A stretch of DNA of 64,000 bases from Ichthyophonus hoferi (GCA_002751075.1 NAOQ01000102.1:62881-126880), one strand, 5' to 3'; shown: positions 50,166 through 63,249, counted from the first letter of the stretch. The notes: generated from the sequence alone by a model not told the origin. Program-made: numbers and translations.

Positions 50166-53100
50166 CTTTAATTTATTATTATTATTTTTTTATGCATTGC
50201 TCTAGAAAAAAGACATTCCATTCTAGTTAAGTTTAATGGGATATCGTTGTGAATGATTTCTTTTCTTATTGGCTTGGAGGGTGCTATAAAGGTTGATGAT
50301 TTAATCAGCTTATAGAAATAACTCGCGCTAGAAACACACAACCAATCAAATACTATATCGGTGCCAATTGATCGATTTGAATTCAATAGAGCTGATGTTT
50401 GTAGCATTCAAGAGACAATCGGATCCTCAAACATAGGCTCTTTGATCAACTCAAATCAGGACCGTTTTTTGAGCGAAAGAAGCATAAATACCAAGTTTCA
50501 TTCAATAATAAAGACATTGGTTGAGTCATATACTACTGTTCAGTCTTATAGAAAATTAATATTGGATTGAACAAGTCATATTCTCAAAATCTATATATAC
50601 TTACATGTGTTCATATTATGCCTATATTTTTTAAAGAGGACTAGATAGTTAATTTAAATCCTGTACTAGAAAGCCAACTAGCCAAGCCTGGTGTTGCATC
50701 TCCTAATACCTAATACTAGCGATACCGTAACCATTTATTTGCAACTACAATTTGATTGTAGTTACCACATATATAATACAGCAGCTAGTTAAAAACTGAA
50801 GGCTTCCATAATTCGTGGACAACGGCGTGAACTTAAGCAGGAATGATCGAGAGCTTTAGCTTGTAGATTACCAGATTATAACCTTGAAATAGCACCAAGT
50901 ATATTTGATTTTAGCTTTGATTTTAATACAAGTGGATTAAGAAATGATTGGTCCAATATTTGTTTTTTTGAATATGTTTAATTAGATAAATGATTTGTTA
51001 ATACAGATTACCATAATGTATTTTATAATATATATATATATATATATATTCTATTTGATGATTGGAAGATACCTGGCCTGTATTTTATAACCTTCCCAAT
51101 TTATTGCAATGCCCAGTTCTTTGCTGGCACTTGAATATTATTGTCAGTGTATTGAGAATACAGAGAATTGCTTAGTTACATTCAATAGTAATAGCAATTA
51201 CTATGAACACACAGTCTTAGTACCTTTTTACTGATTATTCACACTTGCTATTATCACGCATGCACCTAAACGTATTAAGGCAGGAAACTCTCTTCAACTA
51301 GTAAATAATTATAGCTACTACCGACACCTATGAATGGAGCCAACATACATATCTTATCTTATATCATATTCGTCTCACCCTTCTATTGAAAGCATATCAG
51401 TGTTAAGAGCCGCTGCTACGGCTAACCCAGCAAGAGGACAAGTCACGAGCACCAACCACAGATTGCTACATTATTCTTTTCAGCCTTGCAGTATACTTCT
51501 TAATGCTTCAAGACTGTTCTGAGGCTATTCATTAAAATATCACCTCCTTATGTGGACGTCTCATTGGTGCATCAGTATTAATGAATACATCTGCTCTATC
51601 AATTCCAAAGTTATTAGCCAGTAATAACATGGCTCAGTTAATAAGAATGCTCTACCAGGTTTTAGCTAAGTAAAATCATAATAATGTTTTTTTTTTGCCC
51701 TGTAATACAAAACAAATGCAAAAGTATGTTTTTTCTATTTTTTTCTTCTTCTAAACTTCTCCTTATAAGACCTCTCATATACTTATATCTTGAACTAAAA
51801 TGGTATGTTTAGGTTGGTGTTTATGTGCATGTGAGTATTGACAAAAATGCCACGGATTATGCCCAAAAGCCTATATTGGACCTCTTATGCACTTATATAC
51901 GATTTTGCATACACGTGCTTAAAGATATCATGCATTATAATGTAAGAATAGAATAATATCACAAGCTTATCTATCTGTAGAGCATTACATAAAATATTTT
52001 TTGCACAGTAGGCAAGTATAACGGTGATACCACGTAACTATCTAATTGCATTGTCACTTACAAATCACTATCTACATTCCATCTAAATCAACTGGGTATA
52101 TGCCTGTAAGCACCAAAATGTTTCTAGATTGTCCCTGATGTTTCTCTCAAGTTTACTTAAACGTATTAGTGAAAGTTTCAAATATTTTGCTATATTATAT
52201 CTCATTGGGTAATTTCCCAGGGCACTACATTATATTCAAGTATCCCACATGATACCAAGTGTATCTGCATGGTTCCGCTAAACGCTAATACTATAATAGG
52301 AAACTTGGATCGCATCCAATCAATAAATGCAATGTCGACAGAACAAGCTTATTCTTGCTGCTATTCGAAGTTTCCTATTATTCTCATACTTAGCTGTATA
52401 TGTGAATGCTTATCGTTATTGTATGAGTGAGCATTGGCGTGTACCTAAATGTGCCCATGTATATATATGTATTCTTGTGGATGTAAATATATTCGTACGC
52501 CATGCAATCATGTCGAATTTTGTGTGAGAAAAAATACATGTACATATTCAGATACATAATGGGGGGCTACAGTTTCAATAAAAATAACATTCTTTATTCG
52601 GATCAGAAAATAGCAAGAGGTGGATGGAGATGACATCTTCCTAAAAATTAAATTACATTCCTTGTGGTCTCTCACTGAGATTATTATTACTATTGGTGTG
52701 ATCTATCTTACCGTACTGGCGCATGACGAATGTACACTCTCACAAATAAATCTTTGTTAAAGAATGTATGCTGAAACGAGTTTTAATCTATATTTAGTAA
52801 TACAGAGCTTGGTTCCTGTATTGTAAGCCAACGGGAAAAGAGTTGCATAGATGGATGTTAAAACATGCGATTATTCCTGCCGTATTGATTGACCTTCTGA
52901 TTTTCGTTCGTTCTCATTGATTTGGGAGCTGACGAGCAAATACATAAGAACGGTGAGACAGCTGCGTATCCTCAATTCCTTCCTATGTGAACTAACACAA
53001 CGTTATCTTTGTACCTATTTTGTCTTTAATATCACATCACATGTGTTATGATCTGTGTATATGTAACTTGCTTAAGTAATCACTAAGTCGGTAAGACAAG

Positions 53101-55741
53101 AATTTAATTGATAATGAGTATGGCTGTCATAATACACAAACTCATGTCATCAGCCGCACAAAGTAGAAATTATCTCCTGTTTAGAGTAATTTCCTCCAAT
53201 AAACTAATCAAAGAAATACATTAAAAAGATTGTATCAGAGGGTCAATACAAATGTTAATTATCAAGTGATTATGACACATAGCATGTTTCAATCATCTGA
53301 CTGGTTTGAGCAAAGAACAAATATTTAGTGTCAAATTGATTTGACACCAAATGTTTCTAGAAAACAAACACGAGAATCTTAACGAATAACGTGCCAGCCG
53401 AATTTGCAATCAGTATTCTGTTTGATTTGCCGAGTGGCATGTTCGTAAATATTAGGCCAGGGCAATTGCCCTTCAAATTCAAAAAAAATAGTGAAAAGTA
53501 CTAATAGCTTTAATAAAAGATATAACGTTAGCTAAATATACAATATAATGGTGACATAATACAGAATAATAAAATAATGTAGAATATCATTTTATAATAA
53601 TAAATGGATAGAGTGACAAAAAGGGTCGGGCCGCACTTTACACACGCTTGTGTACATAAAGTTTAATTTGAAATTTTATTTCAGACCAAAAGAATGAGGT
53701 TAAATGAGCGGTTTTTATCATAGTAATAGACCAGATTAATTTATTTAAAGTTAATAAGAAATAGATTTAATATTTACTGTGTGAGTTGTAATATGCTTTT
53801 TCAAGAAAATGAAGGATAGAAAAGGATATACGTTTATTATAGTATAGTAGGGGTCATAGAATACCAACCAATTATCCGACCCTGTTCCTGACTCGCTAAT
53901 TACAGTTGTCTTTGATCACGCTGATGAACAACCAAAGAACCAATCGGTATTACGCATTGCGATAGACTTTAAAGTATAGATTGTGCGAGTTATTATAATA
54001 TGATAATGTTGGAAATTCTCTATATACAGGAAACTATGATTAATTTATTAGCTATTTTTATTTTAGAAATTATAATACTATTGGTCATAAACAAACAACA
54101 TGTTTTCTTGTATAAGCACTCACAAACTAATCGTAAATTGCTAAGATACCTTGATCCAATTGTTAATTATGATTGCCCCTTTCCAAATACGGAAATATCT
54201 TCAAGCTGAGCTAATATTCCGTTAAAGACTAAACAGAATTCTTCCAGTTGTATGTTATAATATACTCTACTGTGATATAATATAGTATAAAATATTAAAA
54301 TATACTATAATATACTAAAATAAATTGGATTAAATTATATTGAACTATATTGTATTATCATACATTATATTAAATTACGCTACACGTATTAGGGTTTAAA
54401 ATAACAATGGAATGGCCTAATATACTCCAACGCAATGTAATACAATCGCAATTATTTACTGAGCGATCCATGCAAAGATCCGGTAATTTTTGGTAAATAA
54501 AGTAATACTAAGAACAATTATAATATCCTCTATTATATAATGAAATATAATATAACTTAATATAAAAGTTCCCATTAATATATGTATTGCCTTTTTTCGC
54601 AATGACTATCAGTGTTTGCCAATGCAATTACTACAACTATTTGGGAATCTAAAAGTTCTCCGCCGACCTCTCATCAGCCAAGCATCATGACGTCATGTGT
54701 TCCTTTTCCATTTATATAGAACCCAACAACTAAATTTACCAAACATGTATGGAGTATTTTAAACTGCCGCTTCAACCCAGACAATGTTGGATATATATGT
54801 ATTCTAACCTGTTTTCTTAAGGGTTCATATATTGATATATTGTTTATAAAACCATCTAGTTATTGTTTTATAATCACTTATTATTGTAATAAAATTCCAA
54901 TCGTTGTTCAATATAGAAGTAATACCTGGTAAAAACGGAAAGCCTATGGGCCTTTACCAACAAGCACAGGTATGTTGCCATGGGAACCAAATAAAAACAT
55001 ACTCATGCCCCTGTTAGTGCTAATATAAAATACTAGCATTGGACAATGCGAGGGTAACATTTCAAATCAAAAACTCTATAATAACTATTTGTAAACTGGC
55101 TGTCTAAAATTGAATTATAGGGGAAAATTTTCTTTCCCGTGTTGCATTTACTTCAAGGCTTTCCCTTAATGTGTATACTATGTTTTATTAATCTTATGCG
55201 CCTAGCTTCCAACGTTGACTGATTTTTTTTTGAATAAAAAAGTATATCAGTCATTCTGTATTCCATGTATGCAAGGGTACACGTTGAAGCACTCCTTAAT
55301 TCTAAATGGACATAAATTACAAGGCTTGAGCCTGTCTCCACTTATTTCTAATATATCATAGCGAAAGGGTATATTTTCTTAAGGGTAAGAAAGGGGATAG
55401 AAGATTTTTTCTAAACATGAAAGACCAATAATCTGGGTAAGCAATAGAAAGTATATTATGGTGCCCATTTTATTATTTTGTCTTTATAATCATAATTTAT
55501 GCTTGGGCTGCTAAATATAAAAATGAAACGCAAAGGAGGTAGATTTAGGAATAAGTAAAAATGATAATGTCATTGAAACTAACTCCATCGCTTGCGCAAA
55601 AAGGGGATGTCGTATTAATAATCAACGTTTCATCACACAAAAGTACGATACAGGTGCACTACAAGGCACTTGCTGTTCGGGTTCTTGAAGCATGGAACAG
55701 CAAGCTTCACTATATAAATCCTAAAATAAAAGTAAAATATT
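50166..55741. other. Gene-poor spacer
   Basis: I see no supported coding frame in this 5.6-kb stretch. It holds an AT microsatellite (about 51027-51050), a possible LTR remnant near 50.9-51.05 kb, a TGACGTCA palindrome at 54688-54695 and a run of very A+T-rich sequence with TATAATATAC-like repeats at about 54.24-54.40 kb. Promoters or noncoding RNAs could be missed by eye. Confidence 0.4.
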
Positions 55742-56755
55742 TTATACCACTAAATCAAGATAATTGGCAACAGCGTTCCAGTCTAACTCTGTATTATTAC
55801 CAGGTACCGAAGAAGTGATAAAGAAATTTTCTAGTACTGGACTAGGAGGAGCGTAGGGAAGAGTTTCCATAGGCGGTTGGCTAAACCCATCTAAACTAAG
55901 AGGGCTGTTCACATCCATAATATCTAATTGCTTAATATTGTAGTAGGGGGTGGAGGGGGACATTGGTGATAAGTTGTCATAGCCAGGAGAAAGTGAATGC
56001 TTGATAGGAGAATACGAGGATATAGAATTAGGGCGTTGCTTTTCCTTGGTCAATGGTCTCCGTACCGGCGGTAGCTGTTGCTGCGCATTGCCACCATTTA
56101 TTAAAGAGAAAATAGAAAAATTAAAAGAGGGACATGGAGTGACACAGGCTTGTGCAATGTTAACGGAAGGCATATTACTAGTCAAACTGGAGCTTCGAGG
56201 AGGAAAGATGACCGAGCTATTTCCAGAATTGTAGGGGATCGAGTGAATATTGGCTACGGAAGCGGACCTTCTTTCAACTCTTTTCTTGCACTCACCACCA
56301 TTATCTTTCATCATAGCATTACGCAGACGCTTATGAGCTTTAGTGTTAATGTAAACCCCATCTACAGTGAAACAGCAACGCATGTTCTCGGCTATGGTCC
56401 AAAAACGACATTGTTTATTTCGACCATCGCGGCTAGGACCCTCAACACGAACAAAACATTTGTGTTGACTGAGGTTATGGCGAATAGAGTTTTGCCAACA
56501 AGTCCATGATTGTGCATAGTAAGGAAAATTTCCGGAAATGTAAGCGTAGATTTCAGAAAGAGTACCCTGACCATTGGGGCAAGAAAGAATAGATTTACCA
56601 CATAGAGTCGCGTAGTCAAAAGGAGGGCGAATTTTTGGATCGTTATAAAAATCGCCAATGTAAGGGGTATTTTCACTACTGTTTAAAAGCCAGGAAATAT
56701 GTTCTTTCATTTTCTCAGAGTTGGATATAAGGTTTTGGCCTAGTTCTGTAGCCAT
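55742..56755 (-). CDS. Divergent forkhead-box transcription factor, single exon
   Basis: A nuclear DNA-binding regulator of 337 residues. The start at 56755 is the first ATG after the TATA-predicted transcription start; the open frame runs further up without an ATG. The winged-helix domain spans about residues 41-133. It opens RPPFDYATL where most forkheads have KPPYSYAxL, then TLSEIYAYISGNFPYY, and the recognition helix WQNSIRHNLSQHKCF (residues 87-101) is well kept. The wing reads RNKQCRFWTI. The domain carries many cysteines (52, 59, 86, 100 and others). The C-terminal ~200 residues are Ser/Pro/Asn-rich, probably an activation region, and end in DWNAVANYLDLVV, a short amphipathic motif that may bind a coactivator. 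I cannot assign a Fox subfamily; the NFPYY and WTI pattern is closest by eye to FoxJ/FoxN-like domains. Confidence 0.93.
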   Translation of the reverse strand: MATELGQNLISNSEKMKEHISWLLNSSENTPYIGDFYNDPKIRPPFDYATLCGKSILSCPNGQGTLSEIYAYISGNFPYYAQSWTCWQNSIRHNLSQHKCFVRVEGPSRDGRNKQCRFWTIAENMRCCFTVDGVYINTKAHKRLRNAMMKDNGGECKKRVERRSASVANIHSIPYNSGNSSVIFPPRSSSLTSNMPSVNIAQACVTPCPSFNFSIFSLINGGNAQQQLPPVRRPLTKEKQRPNSISSYSPIKHSLSPGYDNLSPMSPSTPYYNIKQLDIMDVNSPLSLDGFSQPPMETLPYAPPSPVLENFFITSSVPGNNTELDWNAVANYLDLVV

Positions 56756-56871
56756 ATTCAAAATTGATATATTGTACTTTAGCAACTTACTAACACAAGT
56801 TCGCTTCTGTTCCACTAAACTACTAAAATCTGTGAGAAACTGTTTCAATTCGTTTCATTGTTTTGGCTTGG

Positions 56872-57069
56872 CTTATATACGCAAAAGGGTCCGTCAAGAA
56901 AACACAATGACTCGCTGCAACAAATGGAAACCGCAATGGAAGTAGTCTATTGGTCTTTTCATCATTCCTCATTAGCGATAAAGGATTATTATTGGTTACC
57001 AGATACATTTTGCATTGGTTGGTTATCACTCTGGCCTCAATTACTAGCACAATGTATTTTGCAATTTCA
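56872..57069 (-). promoter_or_regulatory. Forkhead gene promoter: TATA box plus CCAAT boxes
   Basis: On the minus strand TATATAAG lies at about 56872-56879, about 115 bp upstream of the ATG. Further upstream are minus-strand CCAAT pentamers near 56950, 56993, 57015 and 57069. TATA at this distance predicts a start near 56842 and an 85-nt leader. Four CCAAT boxes within 200 bp suggest NF-Y control, as inferred from motif only. Confidence 0.55.
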
Positions 57070-59211
57070 TTGGTGAAGACCCATTTTGAAGGTTGATTTC
57101 ATCTTGATATCATGATTTGTGATACATTCAGATCGTTTTGGTCAATGCATATAATGCTCTATTGGATTATTTTCGTAGTGGTAACGTTTAACTCACTTCC
57201 CGACATATTTGTTAGGCTCTTATCATTTAATGTAGTTTGTATTAACCTAATATCAATATATTGGTATATTGGTATAAATAGGATTATGATTGGTGTACTG
57301 GCCGCGTGGCTTATTGTTTTTTTTTATTTCGAGCGAGCCTGGTTTCTCGTCACTTGCTCTATAAGTCGGACAATATATTTTACTTGGTAGCCTATAGATA
57401 AGGACAACTATGACAGGTCACTCTAGAAGTTTGTGCTTGTTTTCCTTTTTTATAAAACCTTCGTAAACAACTACGTATTTTTTTTTAAAAAATGCATGTT
57501 TGATACGCATATAATGGAGATTGGTTGTTTACTAATGAATAACCAATCAAAACGTGGAACTAATCGAGATGGCACGATCACGTGTAACGATTAAGCGGGT
57601 TCTTAGATATACAGACCGTTGTAAAGTGCTCTGATATGGTCATGAAATCCAATGGTACAATCACTAAATATAGGAAAACATTGAACCATTTGGTTAAATA
57701 GACCCAACCTCCAAACAAGGAGAATCATACCCATGAAGTGAGATTTGGAATGATGCGCTAGCTTTACCCCTACAATAAGGTAGGTTTCCTACCCTATTGT
57801 ATGCATTTTGTGCAACCTAGTTGTAAATTCTTAAATAATCACGATATGAAATTTGTCTAGTTCCAATGCATTATTTTCAAAAGGTACGTAAGTTGAGTCC
57901 CAAAATACTACTTTAGCAATAAGAACACAGAATTGTGCTTTGTTATACAAAATATGCCAGCTTTGATAGCTTCAATATGCCAACGCACAAGCATATGGTG
58001 ACAAGAAGGGGTCCAACTTTCAGGCAATTCAGTGTCCAATTGATTGGTGGCTGGGTTCCTATGTGAAAATCTAAAAACTGTAACACTACTATTGAAGTAG
58101 ATAAACCAATACAATTGATTTTATGTATATATAGATAATAATTGTTTCTTATTAATCGCCCAGCAAGGCACCAGAGATTTTGGGATCAATCAGATTAACT
58201 TGGCCTTATAACCGATGCGTGTCGCACAGAAAAACCTGTCAAACCTCTGTGCACATTCTGCCTGCATTCAGGCGTACATGATATATAATAAATCAATAAT
58301 GCTAGTTTATAATGATCAATAAAGGTGGAAAAGGAAGTTGCTATAAGGGAGAAGTTAAAAAAATGTTTGCCGGCATCTTAATTTTACAAAGGAAGAGTAG
58401 TCTGGAAAAAGCTATCATTTTCAATCCAGAAATCAAATAAACTAAAACCTGTAAAGAGCCTTCATTGGTTTTTACCTCAAACATATACCATCATTTCATT
58501 GGCTACAATTTTCCAATCATCGAGCGAGCAACCTGTATAACAGCGTGTACCGTAATAATTCTGTTAAACAGTTTTACGTGGCTAAACTATATTCAAAGAG
58601 AGACTGATGGGTGCAACTAACGTTACTTATCTAATCAAACAATAAAATTTTCAGTCCTACATAGCTGGTTTACATGGTACTTCGTGGTGATTCGCCATTC
58701 AAGAAATGGTATGTCGAGCCCTACTGGTGAAATACACTGGAATTTGTTTTTACATTTCCAAATTTTAAATAAATAGTGCAGCTTTGAAAATATGTTTATT
58801 TACGTATCTCTTCTCTTAAGCATATATGAGTTGCCCTAACGAAAGCATGTAACTTTTTCAGTGAGTGCTGATGCAGAACGCCTATATCTTAATCTAGATT
58901 GATTTCTAATATCTGAGTAGTTGTTAAACCGTAGTGCCGGTAGCCTCATTGGGTCAACGTAAGTTAAAAAGAGCAGTTGATCACTGAAGCTTAGAGCCAA
59001 GATGCTTGTTAGAAGAATAGTAAAATAAACTATGATTCAAAGAACTTTACTTATTCTTTTCCCAGTAACTGATAATGCAACATACAAAACAAGATGCACT
59101 TCTGATATCCTGCGCATGTGACCAGACTATGTAAACATATCATTTTAAATAATGGGACCAAGAACTTTGTAAAGTAGGCGGCTCAGGACCTGTAGTAAGT
59201 CACGTCACGGT

Positions 59212-59420
59212 GTGCCAAAAGCCATTTGACTGAAAGGTTGAACAACTAGCATTATTGGTTAGTTCGCCTTTTAATTAATTTGTAGTTGATCTTTGAGGTG
59301 GAGTGATAAATTATAAGAGACTGCACATGGTTTTGATGATTACATACTACCTTCAGTATTTTAATTGTGGATAAACTATTTGCACACACATCTGATATGG
59401 CAATGTGGACGGGTATCCAA
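59212..59420. repeat. Dispersed direct repeat, copy 1
   Basis: Matches 60478-60690 in the same orientation. Shared blocks: CCATTTGACT, AAAGGT followed by CAACTAGC, ATTGGTTAGTT, TTTAATTAA, TTTTGATGATTAC, and a later TTTGCA with CATCTG. Identity is about 65-75 percent by eye. No reading frame is shared, so it is probably an old noncoding mobile-element copy or segmental duplication. Confidence 0.65.
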
Positions 59421-60477
59421 TGATAAATTCAAAGTCTGGGATATTACGCCAACCCGAAGATTACGATAAACAAATGAAAAATACAATTGGGTGTTTTATA
59501 GGTAGGTAAACACATAAATATGACGTTGGACGTTGGAAATATTCAATTGGTCAAATCGCTTAGGCTAATTAAAAATTAAAGCGTCAGCACATGTCCCAGG
59601 AAGAGTTTTGGGCTTAATAGGCTCTAGATCACGTCCTAGAAGTACTATTAATCGGTAATTAATCACAATAGTCGGTGTCTCGTCTTTTCCATTAATATTA
59701 TCTCTTAAAAGTCCTGACATTGTGATTAGTCCCTGCCTCACTCTCATGACAATAGTTTCAAGTTTGGGTGCACGCGGAATTACACTATAATTTGAGTAAC
59801 TTTAGGAAGCCCTTTATTTTAACGATTGGTGTCTTGAATTCTTTTGGATACCGCATGGCATACGTAACTCCATATGGGATTTATATAGAGTGATTCTGCA
59901 TGATGCAACCGCAAGAGTCGCTTACAAGATAAAATTATAAAAGTAAATTATTAAATGGTACAATTTAAGCAGAAACCCATCTAATGAGAGCCTTGGGCTT
60001 TGGCCAAGGCCTACATAGATCTCACGACCCTCAGTGGCGGATGACTAGTGCTATGCTCTTGTAATTAGTGTTGATTATGTTTTGAGTGAGGTTACCTATG
60101 AGCAATCGACTCATTTCCCGTCATGCATGAAAAGTTCTAAACCCATATTGGGTATGATATTAAATTAATATAATTGGCGGATAACCTTTTTAAATAAAAA
60201 CCAGGGTCATTGACTATTCTTAGACGCTGTAGTATTACCTCCAATGTATCAGTTTAAATTTTTAGTAAGCTTTACCAATATACTCAAATTCACACTTGAT
60301 TATTCATTAATGCAGTTAAACCCTACATCTCCTCCATTATTAAATTAGAACCGCATGTTAAAGATGGACAAATGAGTCATGGTCATTAAACAGTTGTTTG
60401 GACAGAATACTTTTATGGATAAAATAAATTGTATATCGTTCCCAAGCAAGACTTGGTAGGTCTCATACATAGATAGT

Positions 60478-60690
60478 GGGCTCAAAACCATTTGACTAAA
60501 AGGTAGAGCAACTAGCCTAACATCATTGGTTAGTTAGCCGTTTAATTAAATTATAGTTACTTGTGGGGAAAAATGCAAGAAACTATCCACTATTTTGATG
60601 ATTACGTACTACACTCCAGACTATAATTGTAGAAGCCCCCTTGTTTGCATTCATCTGTTACGTTGATGTGCACGGATACAAGAAAATTCT
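60478..60690. repeat. Dispersed direct repeat, copy 2
   Basis: Second copy of the 59212-59420 repeat, about 1265 bp downstream. The sequence between the copies shows no similarity to the repeat, so this is not a simple tandem duplication of a short unit; it could be two insertions, or the ends of one 1.4-kb element. Confidence 0.65.
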
Positions 60691-62086
60691 GCTATACAAA
60701 GAAGAGATTATAAATGATAATATTCGAACAATCCGAAGCAGTTTATTATTACGCCGTGCACTATTTGTATTTTTTATTGCTTATCGTAAAAACACAATCT
60801 TAGAATTGGCGTAATACCCCAAACATAACTGAAAGAGTAGTTATACAACTTGAAATTTATTAACGTTTACTACCATAAATGTACACTGGTGCACAGCCTA
60901 ATTATAGTTCTTTCTAGTAGGCATCGAGCCTCAAGTTAATTATCTAATAGGTAGGCTTAGAAAGATGTAAATATAATAAAATGTGAAAAATTACAAATTG
61001 ATAATTTTAGACTATCACCTTGTGTTTGGAGGTAGAATTTACGGTAGTAGTTACCCAGATTTCTTATTGACTATATGACCCTGCGATATATGCATGTCAC
61101 CAGTTGATCTCAAAAATACTTTCATTATTAGATTCATTTAGTCAAATTCAAATAAGAATTAAATTCATATGCTTTATTGATAATTGTTAGCTATATCTGC
61201 TATGTCGAGTACTTTACCATGCTCTTTTTTAATGTTTATTTGGTTACCAATAGAATTTCAATAATGGTATGGGTTTATCTAGTTAAGATGGGGATTCTTC
61301 AGAGATTGGCTTTGTAACTTGAACCAAATTGACATCTATACCATAGGTATAATGTCAAAATAATTGACTACATGACTCACTACGCAAAAAAGAACAACAT
61401 AAGGTTTCTTTTTTCTGCTCACGGGCCAAAGGATAGTCTTAGATGAAGGCTTATACAAAGAAGTAAAAAGAATTTTATTAAATTATTTTTTCGGTTATTA
61501 CTAACGAACTGATTTGGCATTAGTGGTTTCCTGCTTATCTACCGACCTGTCAGCATACTCAAATATGGTCCTCATAGGGATAGTTTAGAATTTTGAATTT
61601 AAACCATTTCCTTATTAAAAGGTGATGATTATACGTACGACCCCCTTGCGCTACTCCTTTCACCTGAAGTTATTCCTCAATACCTAAAAGAGGATGTACT
61701 ACTTTAAACGAAATACCTTGTATCGCAAAACAAGTAATTAACGAATCTATTGGTCTATAGTGAGAACCCAATCCTGAGGTACAGGCCAATCGGTATATTA
61801 ATACTGAGATTAAATATCTATTTATAATTAACGTACCGCTAATAGAATTTATGAACTGCATCTCCAATAAAATACTTTTAGATAACAGTAACCAATCCGA
61901 TAAAGCAATAGGAGGTTAGTAAATCACTTAATCGTGAAAATGAATAGTTTTAATTATTAGCGTAATATTACTATCCTAATAAATATAAAGAAATGAACAA
62001 TAAACAGTGTGTTTCTATACAAGACATCAGGAGGTATGCAGCCTAATGCTGATAGTAGTTGAAATACTTCAACACTCTCCCTACAT

Positions 62087-62103
62087 CCCCACAATATGTG
62101 GGG
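62087..62103. repeat. Short perfect hairpin
   Basis: CCCCACA and TGTGGGG flank a three-base loop. A second small hairpin (GTTGAA / TTCAAC) lies just before it at about 62059-62074. Both lie just downstream of the 62115-62486 minus-strand frame. Function unknown. Confidence 0.6.
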
Positions 62104-62114
62104 AGGTTACTCAT

Positions 62115-62486
62115 TTACTGAGGGTTGAGTTTGGTGAGCATGCATGAATTACGCTTAAGCTTACATCCTTGGTGAGGATGCCTTAATGATTGATGTTCAT
62201 AAGTTGAGGTAGAGTCTAAGCTGCTTGCAGAAAACGCATATTTGCTGTTCCATGGGGTGCTGTCATCTTTTACCTTAATAGGGCTAACCCTCTTGAAATC
62301 TTCCGACTTCTTGACCCGATTTTCGTACCTCGATTCCCCGTGAGTTATCATATCCTTTTTAGACTCCTTCCAAGGAGTAGGAGCATGTAGAGTCTTGAAA
62401 GGCACCTTCATTAGCATAACCGTAGCCTTGGGTCTACAAGGGGGTTTTACGGGGGGAGGGGGTTTTAATGTTAAATACTTGGTCAT
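62115..62486 (-). CDS. Hypothetical basic, proline-rich protein or exon
   Basis: An open frame of 123 codons from ATG at 62486. It is rich in Lys, Pro, Ser and Thr and poor in the hydrophobic residues that dominate chance frames in this DNA, which supports coding. It begins MTKYLTLKPPPPVKPP. Two similar pieces occur: LHAPTPWKESKKD and DDSTPWNSKYAFSAS, each centred on a TPW triplet, possibly a degenerate internal repeat. No known domain, signal peptide or membrane segment is recognised. It may be a complete small gene or one exon of a longer one. Composition recalls microtubule-associated disordered proteins, but that is only an impression. Confidence 0.4.
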   Translation of the reverse strand: MTKYLTLKPPPPVKPPCRPKATVMLMKVPFKTLHAPTPWKESKKDMITHGESRYENRVKKSEDFKRVSPIKVKDDSTPWNSKYAFSASSLDSTSTYEHQSLRHPHQGCKLKRNSCMLTKLNPQ

Positions 62487-62992
62487 TAATAAAATATAAA
62501 ATAATCCTGATTACTAGCTTAAAAATACAATACTCCTTCAACATCCCTACATACCTATAGATCTGTTAACCTAGTAATGGAAAACTAAAACCAAGCTCAC
62601 CCTTGATGAACTCGTTTGGAGTCGGCCTTGTCTGATCTGCCAAGGTCCATTCCAAGACTAATGCAGACTGTTATGAGATCACATAATGGCCTCTCGATTT
62701 TGCTTATACCATTTACAAATTATTGTTGGAATTTTCTGAAATACTTTAACAAATAAAAAGTTGGTGTACCTCAATTGGTAAGCCAAACACTGAATTTTTT
62801 TAAATTTGGGTTTTCAAGGTACTTCTATATTAATATGTTTTGGCTTAAACTGTTTGTTCCTGACTACCATGACTTTACCCAGATACATTCTATCCAGTTG
62901 AATCTTTCCATTGTGTTTGGCTTGGGTTAATCTATATTTAATAATATAAATAAACTCAGCACATACGTTCACCTTGCTGGTTTACTTAATGT

Positions 62993-63249
62993 TAGGAAGA
63001 ATAAGTAGAGACAAGAGGTTCCTGAGAACTATATTCGTTTAGAAGGAGAGAGAATACCGAATTAAGCTGCGTTTTAACGTGTCCCTTTGCATGTACGGAG
63101 TGCAGATATGCTAAGACACATTTTTATTATTAAACAAGTCGGCAGGACTGGCTATAGGCAGGATGCCTAAACAATGTGCTATCTGGACCAAAACTTATGA
63201 TCGGAAATGGCTTATTATATAGCTGCAGGATCTCTACTATTGGCTGGTT
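62993..63249 (-). repeat. Promoter-bearing dispersed repeat, copy 2
   Basis: Minus-strand copy of the 23021-23275 repeat. It carries CCAGCCAATAGTAGAG, a TATATAATA box at 63213-63221, ACATTGTTTAGGCAT about 30 bp after the box, TAATAATAAAAAT then TTAGCATATCTG, and CTTCTAAACGAATATAG. The differences from copy 1 are mostly transitions, and the two copies are almost the same length (about 240 bp). Similarity stops upstream of the CCAAT box in both. Confidence 0.65.

Larger units (their letters stand above)
57070..62086. other. Gene-poor spacer with a degenerate direct repeat
   Basis: No supported gene in about 5 kb. Open frames such as 57112-57390 (+) are hydrophobic and A+T-driven. The only structure I found is a ~210-bp direct repeat (59212-59420 and 60478-60690). 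Small multi-exon genes or noncoding RNAs cannot be excluded. Confidence 0.4.

Noticed and set aside
55561-55818. 85-codon plus-strand frame overlapping the 3' end of the forkhead gene
   Set aside because: It is antisense to a confident coding sequence at its end and has no recognisable feature.
57112-57390. 92-codon plus-strand frame resembling a membrane protein
   Set aside because: Hydrophobicity follows from T-rich sequence; there is no domain or promoter, and neighbouring frames look similar.
62601-62720. Possible minus-strand exon ending at a GTGAGC donor, upstream of the 62115-62486 frame
   Set aside because: I found no acceptor in the right phase to join it to the downstream frame, and the peptide is not recognised.
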